NCBI GenBank assembly: GCA_934636425.1
Contig: CAKUAV010000032.1
Location: 1-21,549, forward strand
Direction of reading: 5' to 3'
DNA length: 21,549 nucleotides
From: an uncultured Clostridia bacterium
GTDB lineage: Bacteria > Bacillota > Clostridia > Christensenellales > Aristaeellaceae
Positions 1 through 5,926 of the stretch are shown here, one piece after another. Position numbers and translations under genes: made by a program. The notes under the pieces are model-generated. The model made no database searches, was not told where the DNA came from, and saw only the letters and a program-made list of their open reading frames with translations. Every line of letters starts with the position of its first letter. Position 1 is the stretch's first letter.

Positions 1-756
1 CTTGGTCATGTCGTCCACAAAGCCGATGCACAGATTGCCCAGCGCCATCAGCAGCATGGCCAGCAGCATGTTCTGCCACAGCGGCTGGCTGTAATCGTTC
101 ATGATAAGCGCCGCGACAATCGCCGCGCCCGCAAAGCCCCTGCCGGTCAGCCAGAGCATATTCTCCAGATAGTGCGCCGTGGCGTTCGAGGCCACGCTGT
201 CGAAAATCGGCGAACCGTCCTGAGCGTATTTCTTGCCCGCCCAGCCCAGGCCGCGCTTATAGTAGGCGATATCCCGCGGCCAGAGCACGATGCCCTTGAG
301 CTTCACCGGCCTGCCCAGCGCGCCCGCATCCACATCGGCCTTCAGGCGCAGCATGGCCTCGTCATAGCACCACTGAAAGCCTATGGCCAGCGTCTTGCCC
401 GTACTGTCGCGCACGTCGATCATATCGTTGACCAGCGCGACGGTCGCGGCGGCCGGCTTTTCGCACAGCACATGGCTGCCATGCTCCATGCAGTAAACGC
501 TCTGCCGGGCGTGGAACTGTATCGGCGTGCTGACCACCGCCAGATCGGCGCTGTCCGCCGCATAGAAATCCTCAACCGAATCGTAAAAGCACACATTCGC
601 GTCCTTCAGCGCCTGATAGACCGGACTGGACGCGGCGTAGGGATCGACCACGCCGGCGATCGACGCGCGCTTCTCCGCGCCGTGCTCGAGCATCTCCCGG
701 GCGTAGCCCATGCCATAGCCGCCCACGCCGATCAGCAATACTCTGATCTCCCTCAT
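1..756 (-). CDS. Gfo/Idh/MocA-family oxidoreductase, partial, joined in frame to an MraY-like segment
   Basis: I translated this frame by hand: 252 codons run off the left edge without a stop. Residues 1-205 are a normal Gfo/Idh/MocA protein. There is an N-terminal Rossmann NAD(P)-binding loop (GVGGYGMG, residues 10-17), the family EKP motif at 99-101, and a WPRD..YY..RGLGWAG stretch at 159-173 followed by SNATAHYLENMLWLTG. The expected role is NAD(P)-dependent oxidation or reduction of a sugar or cyclitol. From about residue 206 the sequence stops looking like this family. Residues 207-252 are hydrophobic and end in GFVDDMTK, resembling the second and third membrane segments and the GF(I/V/L)DD motif of MraY. 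The start is chosen from a GGGAGG site (764-769) 7 nt upstream. Substrate is unknown. The hybrid is either a real fusion or an assembly join (see findings). Confidence 0.75.
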   Translation of the reverse strand, partial: MREIRVLLIGVGGYGMGYAREMLEHGAEKRASIAGVVDPYAASSPVYQALKDANVCFYDSVEDFYAADSADLAVVSTPIQFHARQSVYCMEHGSHVLCEKPAAATVALVNDMIDVRDSTGKTLAIGFQWCYDEAMLRLKADVDAGALGRPVKLKGIVLWPRDIAYYKRGLGWAGKKYAQDGSPIFDSVASNATAHYLENMLWLTGRGFAGAAIVAALIMNDYSQPLWQNMLLAMLLMALGNLCIGFVDDMTK

Positions 757-763
757 CGTTTTT

Positions 764-769
764 CCTCCC
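764..769 (-). promoter_or_regulatory. Ribosome binding site of the Gfo/Idh gene
   Basis: The minus strand reads GGGAGG here, 7 nt before the ATG at 756-754. It fixes the start of the oxidoreductase frame. Confidence 0.75.
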
Positions 770-773
770 TGAT

Positions 774-797
774 CGCCCGCTTAGGGGCGTTTTTTTT
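774..797 (+). terminator. Plus-strand intrinsic terminator with no plus-strand gene before it
   Basis: CGCCC (774-778) pairs with GGGCG (785-789) across a 6-nt loop and is followed by eight T (790-797). This is terminator-like only when read on the plus strand. I see no plus-strand gene upstream of it, so it may stop antisense transcription of the Gfo/Idh gene, or be a relic. On the minus strand it would be a small hairpin in the leader of that gene. Confidence 0.5.
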
Positions 798-811
798 GCG
801 CGTATACTCAA

Positions 812-843
812 AGCGCTCCCCGGCCTGAAACGCGGGGAGCGCT
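812..843 (-). terminator. Hairpin after asnS, probable terminator
   Basis: A perfect 11-bp inverted repeat, AGCGCTCCCCG (812-822) with CGGGGAGCGCT (833-843), has a 10-nt loop and lies 11 nt beyond the asnS stop. On the minus strand the tail is only TTGAG, so the U-tract is weak. I take it as the end of the asnS transcript. Confidence 0.55.
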
Positions 844-854
844 GAAAAACTCTA

Positions 855-2252
855 TTAGAACTCGGCGCTGCCGGTCGTGCGCGGGAAGGGCAGAACGTCG
901 CGGATGTTGGAAATGCCGGTGAGATACATGATCATGCGCTCAAAGCCCATGCCGAAGCCCGCGTGCTTGACCGTGCCGTACTTGCGCAGATCCAGATACC
1001 ACCAGTAATCGGCCGGCTTCATGCCCAGCTCCTCGATGCGCTCAGTGAGCACGTCCAGACGCTCCTCGCGCTGGCTGCCGCCGCACAGCTCGCCCACGCC
1101 GGGCACCAGCAGATCGGCCGCGGCGACGGTCTTGCCGTCGTCGTTCATGCGCATATAGAACGCCTTGATCTCCTTGGGATAGTCGGTCACGAACACCGGC
1201 TTGCCAAAGACCCGCTCGGTCAGATAGCGCTCGTGCTCGGTCTGCAAATCGCAGCCCCAGTAGGGCTTGTACTCAAACTCATGGCCGCTCTCTTCGAGGA
1301 TCTTCACGGCCTCGGTGTAGCTCACGCGGCCGAAATCGGCGTCGCGCACGGCGGTCAGGCGATCGATCAGTCCCTTCTGGACAAAGCCGTCCAGGAACGC
1401 CATCTCTTCGGGCGCTTCGGTCAGCACCGCGTCGATGATGTACTTGATCATGTCCTCCTGAAGATCCATGTCCTCCTTGAGCGTCGCAAAGGCGATTTCC
1501 GGCTCGATCATCCAGAATTCGGCGGCGTGGCGCTGCGTGTTGCTGCGCTCGGCGCGGAATGTTGGGCCGAATGTATACACCTTGTTGAAGGCCAGCGCCA
1601 GCGTCTCGGCGTTCAACTGGCCGGACACGGTGAGCGAAACCGGCTTTCCGAAGAAATCCTGGCTGTAGTCGACCTGTCCGTCCTCGGTCTTGGGGACGTT
1701 GTTCAGGTCGAGCGTGGTCACCTGGAACATTTCGCCCGCGCCCTCGCAGTCGCTGCCGGTGATCAGCGGCGTGTGAACGTACACAAAGCCGCGGTCGTGG
1801 AAGAAGCGATGAATCGCCTGCGCGGCGATCGAGCGGATGCGGTAGGCGCACTGGAACAGATTGGCGCGCGGGCGCAGGTGCGCGATTGTGCGCATATATT
1901 CGAGCGTGTGGCGCTTCTTCTGCAGCGGATAGTCGACGGGGCTCTCGCCCAGCACTTCCGCCGATTCGGCGCGCAGCTCGAAGGGCTGCTTCATCTCGGG
2001 CGTCATGACCAGCGTGCCGGTGACGGTCAGCGACGCGCCCACGGTAATGGCCTTGACCAGCGCGCGGTAATCCGGCAGCGCGGCCTCGTCGAGTATGATC
2101 TGCAGGTTCTTGAAATATGTGCCGTCGTTCAGCTCGACGAAGGCGAACGTTTTGGATTCACGCATGGTTCTCACCCAGCCGTTCACCGTGACATGATTCA
2201 TATTTTCAGCCGGTTTGGCGGTGTATAGAGCTTTGATCGTGTAATCAGACAT
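855..2252 (-). CDS. asnS: Asparagine--tRNA ligase (AsnRS)
   Basis: A class IIb aminoacyl-tRNA synthetase of 465 residues, the usual bacterial AsnRS length; it charges tRNA-Asn with asparagine in the cytoplasm. The N-terminal OB-fold anticodon-binding domain covers about residues 20-105. The catalytic domain follows, with class II motif 2 around 228-254 (YTFGPTFRAERSNTQRH, then EFWMIEPE). The SNTQRH signature separates it from AspRS. Motif 3 at 432-458 (GFGMGFER, then FPRTTG) ends the protein. The start is supported by TGGAGGGG 8 nt upstream (complement 2261-2266) and a consensus promoter just before it. It appears monocistronic: a hairpin lies after the stop and a terminator of the preceding gene lies upstream. 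The leader is about 25 nt, too short for a T-box riboswitch. Confidence 0.97.
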   Translation of the reverse strand: MSDYTIKALYTAKPAENMNHVTVNGWVRTMRESKTFAFVELNDGTYFKNLQIILDEAALPDYRALVKAITVGASLTVTGTLVMTPEMKQPFELRAESAEVLGESPVDYPLQKKRHTLEYMRTIAHLRPRANLFQCAYRIRSIAAQAIHRFFHDRGFVYVHTPLITGSDCEGAGEMFQVTTLDLNNVPKTEDGQVDYSQDFFGKPVSLTVSGQLNAETLALAFNKVYTFGPTFRAERSNTQRHAAEFWMIEPEIAFATLKEDMDLQEDMIKYIIDAVLTEAPEEMAFLDGFVQKGLIDRLTAVRDADFGRVSYTEAVKILEESGHEFEYKPYWGCDLQTEHERYLTERVFGKPVFVTDYPKEIKAFYMRMNDDGKTVAAADLLVPGVGELCGGSQREERLDVLTERIEELGMKPADYWWYLDLRKYGTVKHAGFGMGFERMIMYLTGISNIRDVLPFPRTTGSAEF

Positions 2253-2284
2253 AAAAAATCCCCTCCATGAGCGTTATCTACATT

Positions 2285-2314
2285 ATTATAATCCATCTGA
2301 CCGCCCGTTGTAAA
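2285..2314 (-). promoter_or_regulatory. Sigma-A promoter of asnS
   Basis: On the minus strand the -35 is TTTACA (2309-2314), then an 18-nt spacer, then a perfect -10 TATAAT (2285-2290). The predicted start of transcription is near 2278, about 25 nt before the asnS ATG. Confidence 0.8.
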
Positions 2315-2360
2315 GCAAAAGCGCAGAATTAACAGATCGCCGCGGTACAGTGTCGATCCT

Positions 2361-2383
2361 TCAGGCAATGCGCAAATGCCTGA
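2361..2383. repeat. Short perfect inverted repeat upstream of the asnS promoter
   Basis: TCAGGCA (2361-2367) and TGCCTGA (2377-2383) flank a 9-nt centre. There is no T-tract on either side, so it is not a terminator. It lies between the terminator of the J-domain gene and the asnS promoter and could be an operator. I see nothing else in 2320-2430. Confidence 0.3.
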
Positions 2384-2430
2384 CCGTTCCCATCGCCGCC
2401 GGTCTTTTCACGCTTCCGCCGCGCGGCATA

Positions 2431-2470
2431 AATAAAAAAAGCTCTCTGACCCGCCCTTCGGGTTAGAGAA
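2431..2470 (-). terminator. Intrinsic terminator after the J-domain gene
   Basis: The arms TCTCTGACCCG (2443-2453) and CGGGTTAGAGA (2459-2469) form an 11-bp stem with one mismatch and a short loop. Read on the minus strand, the stem is followed by seven T (complement of 2434-2440). It lies about 34 nt beyond the stop at 2503. Confidence 0.85.
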
Positions 2471-2502
2471 CACTAATTATATTCAGCCTTCCAAAGCGCG
2501 CG

Positions 2503-3024
2503 TTATCGCTTGCCGGTGAACGTGCTCATCACGCGCGATAAAAACGGCTTGGTGCGCCGCTGATTGCGTATGGCCTCGGCGCTCATGTAGGCTGTGCGGT
2601 ACTGCTGGTTGTGCGGCTTCTGATGCGCCGCCACGCCGAAATAGAGCACGGCTTTTTCGTATTCGCCCAGACGGAGCAGCACCGCGCCGAAGAGATAATT
2701 CCATTCGGCGTTGCGCGTGGCGATGCGCATGAGTGCCTGCCGCGCCGCGCCCACCTGACCGATCTCGAGCAGCTCGCGCACATCGGAAAACTGCTCGCTC
2801 TCCGAATCCGTGCCGCCGCTCAGGGATACGGACGACGCGCACACCTCGAGCGCCTCGTGATAGGCGATGTTGATATCGGTCATCTTCTGCTCGGCCCACA
2901 TTCGCTCGGGGCCCTCGGCAAAACGGTCGGGATGCCAGCGGCGCGCCAGTTCCCGATAGGCGCTGCGTATTTCGCTTTCGCTGGCGTTTTTCTGGACTCC
3001 CAGAATCTCATAGGCGCTGGCCAC
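2503..3024 (-). CDS. Small J-domain (DnaJ-like) protein with TPR-like C-terminal half
   Basis: A protein of 173 residues. The first 60 are a J domain (YEILGVQKNASESEIRSAYR, then the HPD tripeptide at 31-33), the part that stimulates Hsp70/DnaK ATPase. There is no Gly/Phe region, zinc domain or DnaJ C-terminal domain, so it is a type III J protein. Residues 82-145 look like tetratricopeptide-type helices (LLEIGQVGAARQALMR, LFGAVLLRLGEYEKAVLYFG), suggesting a client- or partner-binding surface. I start at GTG 3024 rather than the ATG 45 nt further up, because GGAGG (3033-3037) sits 8 nt before the GTG and the -10 box lies inside the longer frame. It follows the SNF2 gene by 93 nt with its own promoter. 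Client unknown. Confidence 0.85.
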   Translation of the reverse strand: MASAYEILGVQKNASESEIRSAYRELARRWHPDRFAEGPERMWAEQKMTDINIAYHEALEVCASSVSLSGGTDSESEQFSDVRELLEIGQVGAARQALMRIATRNAEWNYLFGAVLLRLGEYEKAVLYFGVAAHQKPHNQQYRTAYMSAEAIRNQRRTKPFLSRVMSTFTGKR

Positions 3025-3032
3025 CGCTTTCA

Positions 3033-3037
3033 CCTCC
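3033..3037 (-). promoter_or_regulatory. Ribosome binding site that selects the GTG start of the J-domain gene
   Basis: The minus strand reads GGAGG here, 8 nt before GTG 3024-3022. The in-frame ATG at 3069 lies upstream of the promoter -10 and has no comparable site. Confidence 0.8.
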
Positions 3038-3057
3038 AAAGAGCTATACTCACATTC

Positions 3058-3086
3058 ATTATACGTCATCTTGTCCGGTTTTTCTA
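3058..3086 (-). promoter_or_regulatory. Promoter of the J-domain gene
   Basis: A perfect -10 TATAAT (3058-3063, minus) follows a weak -35, TAGAAA, 17 nt upstream. The predicted transcript starts near 3051, leaving a leader of about 27 nt before the GTG. The weak -35 leaves some doubt. Confidence 0.6.
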
Positions 3087-3117
3087 CCCGTTTTTATTAA
3101 ATTTCTGCGACAGCGCT

Positions 3118-4863
3118 TCACATTGCAGAAGCGCGCCTGAGGCGCTCGACCAGCGCGTGTATGTGGGCGCGCGCCTCGCTCTGCTGCGCCCATGTCTCGT
3201 CCTGCGTGGGCGTTTTGTCGCCCATGAGCGCCACGAACTGGCTCACCTTCAGCCCCAGCGCCTGCTGCATCTCCTGATCGGAGCCCTTGGGGCTGACCAG
3301 ATAATAGCACAAAAGCGAATCCTGCTGGCCGATGCGGTGCGCGCGATCCTCCGCCTGCGAATGAACCGCCGGCGACCAGTCCAGCTCGCCGAACACGACG
3401 CACGTCGCCCGCTGCAGATTCAGCCCGCTGGCCGAGCGCAGCGATATGACGCACAGATCGGTCTTCGCGCCCATGAACGCCACAAGCGCCGCGTCCTTCT
3501 GCGCGTCGGTCTCGCGGCCTGTGATGAACACGGGATGATAGGCCTTCAGCTCTTTTTTGTATATGTCCATCACTTTGTGATGGTGCGCAAACAGCAGCAC
3601 CTTTTCGCCGCCGTCCAGCAGCGTGCGCACGAACGCGCAGACATAGGGCGCCTTGGCGCAGCCGGTGGCCTGACGCTCCTGCTGAGAAATCTGATCCTCG
3701 ATCAGCGCGCGCTCGGACTGGCTGCTTTCGTCCAGCAGGGGCAGCTTCTGCATGGCGCTCTCGATCATCTCGCGGTAGAGCGCGTCGTCCCAGTCGATCT
3801 CCTGCACCAGGCGGCGCTTGGGCGGCAGCTGAGAGAGCACATCCGCCTTCGTCCGGCGCAGCATCAGCCCCTCCGAGCGCAGATACTCACCCAGCAGCTC
3901 CGGCTTGGCCACGATGTTGTTGTTATAGCCATAGCACCACTCGCGCGTAAAGCTCTCCCAGTCGCCCAGAAAGTGGAAATCGAGAATGTTGACGATGTTC
4001 CATATCTCGCCGCCGTTGTTATAAATCGGCGTGCCGGACAGGCCGACGACGTGCTCGCAGGCGGTCGAGAGCAGGCTGGCCGCCGAATATTTCTCCGTGC
4101 CGGCGCGGCGCAGCTCCTGCATTTCGTCGAATATCACCGTGCGCCAGGGCATATCGGGCAGCACGCTCTTCCAGCCGCGCAGCAGCAGATAGTGTATGAT
4201 GTAGACGTCGGCCTCGGGCAGCTTGTAGGGCGTGAGCCCCCGAATGACGTGTATGCGCACGCCGCCCTCCATCACGAGAAAGCGCTCCGTCTCGCGCGTC
4301 CAGTTGCGCACCAGATGCGGCGGCACGACCAGAAGCGCCGGAAATCCCGCCGTCGCCGCCAGATAGGCCAGCGCCTGAACGGTCTTGCCCAGACCCATCT
4401 CGTCGGCCAGAAGCGCGCGGTTTGCGCTCAGCAAAAAAGCCAGCCCCTCCTTCTGAAAGGGCATCAGCTCGGCGGCAAAGGCGCTCTTCGGCGGCTCGGC
4501 CGAGCGCGGCGCGGCCAGCTGACGCTGACGCTCGACGGCGTATTCGCGCGCCTCGTTCAGCGCCTGCTCCCACCGCGCGCTGTCGCTCTCTCTGATCTCG
4601 AGCGGATAGCGCAGCATGAGCCAGTTCAGATCGCCGACGACGCGCCTGTGCGCCGTAAAGCGCGCCACGCCGCGCCCTCGGCCGTCGCAGCCCGGAAACA
4701 GCCTCTTGGCCAGCTCGGTCACGCACGGCTCGCCCTTGATCGTCCAGCATTTGGCGCGCCGGTTATAGCTCAGCGTGCCGTAGGTCTTGCCGACGGCGGC
4801 GGCGTCCCGCAGATAGGCGGGATAGATCGCCGGAAAATCGTCGTCTCTGAAATCATCTGTCAT
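3118..4863 (-). CDS. SNF2-type superfamily 2 ATPase/helicase
   Basis: A cytoplasmic DNA-dependent ATPase of 581 residues. Helicase motifs in order: Q-like motif PFQKEG (135-140), Walker A region ADEMGLGKT (153-161), VVPPHLVRNW (179-188), motif II DEMQ (246-249, where SNF2 proteins usually have DEAH or DEGH), motif III SGTP (276-279), then RecA domain 2 with LLFAHHHK (423-430), SASGLNLQ (477-484) and QAEDRAHRIGQ (503-513). The last two resemble SMARCAL1/HepA-type SNF2 proteins that move or remodel DNA rather than unwind it. Residues 1-125 match nothing I recognise. I start at ATG 4863 (MTDDFRDDDF): a GAGG lies upstream, and the longer frame overlaps the nuclease gene. The gap to the nuclease stop is 11 nt, so the two are very probably co-transcribed. 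The function could be repair, phage DNA replication or defence. Confidence 0.9.
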   Translation of the reverse strand: MTDDFRDDDFPAIYPAYLRDAAAVGKTYGTLSYNRRAKCWTIKGEPCVTELAKRLFPGCDGRGRGVARFTAHRRVVGDLNWLMLRYPLEIRESDSARWEQALNEAREYAVERQRQLAAPRSAEPPKSAFAAELMPFQKEGLAFLLSANRALLADEMGLGKTVQALAYLAATAGFPALLVVPPHLVRNWTRETERFLVMEGGVRIHVIRGLTPYKLPEADVYIIHYLLLRGWKSVLPDMPWRTVIFDEMQELRRAGTEKYSAASLLSTACEHVVGLSGTPIYNNGGEIWNIVNILDFHFLGDWESFTREWCYGYNNNIVAKPELLGEYLRSEGLMLRRTKADVLSQLPPKRRLVQEIDWDDALYREMIESAMQKLPLLDESSQSERALIEDQISQQERQATGCAKAPYVCAFVRTLLDGGEKVLLFAHHHKVMDIYKKELKAYHPVFITGRETDAQKDAALVAFMGAKTDLCVISLRSASGLNLQRATCVVFGELDWSPAVHSQAEDRAHRIGQQDSLLCYYLVSPKGSDQEMQQALGLKVSQFVALMGDKTPTQDETWAQQSEARAHIHALVERLRRASAM

Positions 4864-4874
4864 AGCGTTTGTCC

Positions 4875-5246
4875 TCACGGCAGGGCGACGCCCCACAATT
4901 TGTTCAGCCCGATCACATGAACCGGCTTTCCGCACAGCGTGTCCGGCAGCATGACCGCGCCGTCCAGCACGACGATCAGCGCGTTCAGCGCATCGCAGGC
5001 GAGATATTTTTCGCACTGCGCGCGCAGCTTTCTTTTGTCCTGTTTGCCGCGCTTGACCTCAATCCCCACGCCGTCCACCAGAAAATCGATGCGGCAGCGC
5101 GGCGCGAGCCTGACCTCATGGCGCACGCAAAAGCCGCCATCCTGAAGGACAGCGGCGATCATATCGTGCAGTGTGTATTCGTTTTCAATCAGCGGAATGC
5201 GCAGTGTCTTAAGCGCGCGCACAATCCGCTCCGCCTCATAAGTCAT
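4875..5246 (-). CDS. Small PD-(D/E)XK-superfamily nuclease
   Basis: A protein of 123 residues. The core RIDFLVDGVGIEVKRGK (52-68) has the PD-(D/E)XK layout: D54 at the end of one strand, then E63-V-K65 on the next. A following helix carries Q77-C-E-K-Y81, matching the QxxxY motif of RecB/lambda-exonuclease-type nucleases. Upstream, ENEYTLHDMIAAVLQDGGF (21-39) is the usual first helix. The predicted job is metal-dependent DNA cleavage. It starts 3 nt after the stop of the preceding membrane-protein gene, whose end supplies a GGAAGG-like ribosome site, and it ends 11 nt before the SNF2 start. The size suggests a single nuclease domain acting with a partner. It is not a typical VRR-NUC sequence. 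Substrate (host, phage or repair intermediate) is unknown. Confidence 0.75.
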   Translation of the reverse strand: MTYEAERIVRALKTLRIPLIENEYTLHDMIAAVLQDGGFCVRHEVRLAPRCRIDFLVDGVGIEVKRGKQDKRKLRAQCEKYLACDALNALIVVLDGAVMLPDTLCGKPVHVIGLNKLWGVALP

Positions 5247-5249
5247 GGT

Positions 5250-5762
5250 TTAACCTTCCAGCTCCGAGGGCGCATTGCACTCCGGGCACTGGCGATAGCC
5301 GGCTCTGAGCGCCTGCTCCAGCGTGGCCTGCGGCGTTTCGCCCTTGGTCACATGAGCGCAGTCCTCGCTGTGATAATACTGCCCGCCGGGATTGCAATAG
5401 ACGATGATCGGCGTGGGCGTGGGCGTGGCCTCGACGATGATCGCCGTGCGTCGGGGCGTATAGATCTCGATCTTGCCGCGATCCTCGGGCGCTTCCGGCC
5501 CGAGCAGCGTGTAGGTCGGGTCGCCGTCCACCGTCACAATGCCGCCGATCTGCCTTTCGGGCGGGTTGGTCGAGGGCGTGAGTATGACCACCAGCACCGC
5601 CGCGACGAGCGCGGAAACCGCGATCTTCGCCCACTTCGACCAGTTGGCGCGCGTCCACATGGCATACAGCCCGAGCGGAAAGCAGAATATCAGACGGAGC
5701 ACAATGCCAATGTTTCGGCTGTGCTTTCTGAGCGCCGGGCGCCTCAGGCGGGTCTTGGCCAT
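5250..5762 (-). CDS. Membrane protein with Pro-Thr linker and extracytoplasmic Cys/His-rich domain
   Basis: A protein of 170 residues from the chosen start (MAKTRLRRPA). A basic N-terminus precedes a hydrophobic stretch at 18-36 ending FPLGLYAMW and a clear membrane span at about 46-62 (AKIAVSALVAAVLVVIL). A linker with TPTPTP (113-118) leads to a compact C-terminal unit: YYHSEDCAHV (129-138) then GYRQCPECNAP (155-165). C135, C159, C162 and H131 look like a metal site. Similar YH..xC...GY.pC..C units occur at the ends of many Firmicutes surface proteins; I do not know their function. The start is after the predicted transcription start, with AAAGGA 11 nt upstream; ATGs at 5774 and 5786 are alternatives. 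It is the first gene of the nuclease/SNF2 operon. Confidence 0.65.
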   Translation of the reverse strand: MAKTRLRRPALRKHSRNIGIVLRLIFCFPLGLYAMWTRANWSKWAKIAVSALVAAVLVVILTPSTNPPERQIGGIVTVDGDPTYTLLGPEAPEDRGKIEIYTPRRTAIIVEATPTPTPIIVYCNPGGQYYHSEDCAHVTKGETPQATLEQALRAGYRQCPECNAPSELEG

Positions 5763-5806
5763 GTCGATCAGCATCCTTTGTAACATAGATAGATTACAAC
5801 TTCTAT

Positions 5807-5835
5807 ATTGTACTCCCAAAAGAGGCCAAAGACAA
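5807..5835 (-). promoter_or_regulatory. Promoter of the membrane protein-nuclease-SNF2 operon
   Basis: On the minus strand, -35 TTGTCT (5830-5835), a 17-nt spacer and -10 TACAAT (5807-5812). The predicted transcript start is near 5800, which rules out the most upstream in-frame ATG at 5819. Between here and the glycosidase stop at 5927 I see no convincing terminator. Confidence 0.6.
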
Positions 5836-5926
5836 TAGTGAAAGTATTTCTTTTTGGGGACTTTTGGCGCTTCAATCCGTAATATATTTCGCGCTCACGC
5901 TCTTTTGTTCGGAATGGCCGCGGTTT

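Noticed and set aside
2253..2500. T-box riboswitch before asnS
   Set aside because: The promoter lies about 25 nt before the start and no T-box sequence or specifier stem is visible.
2611..4920. 769-residue plus-strand open frame
   Set aside because: It spans the J-domain and SNF2 genes and the gap between them in antisense, with low-complexity composition and no motif.
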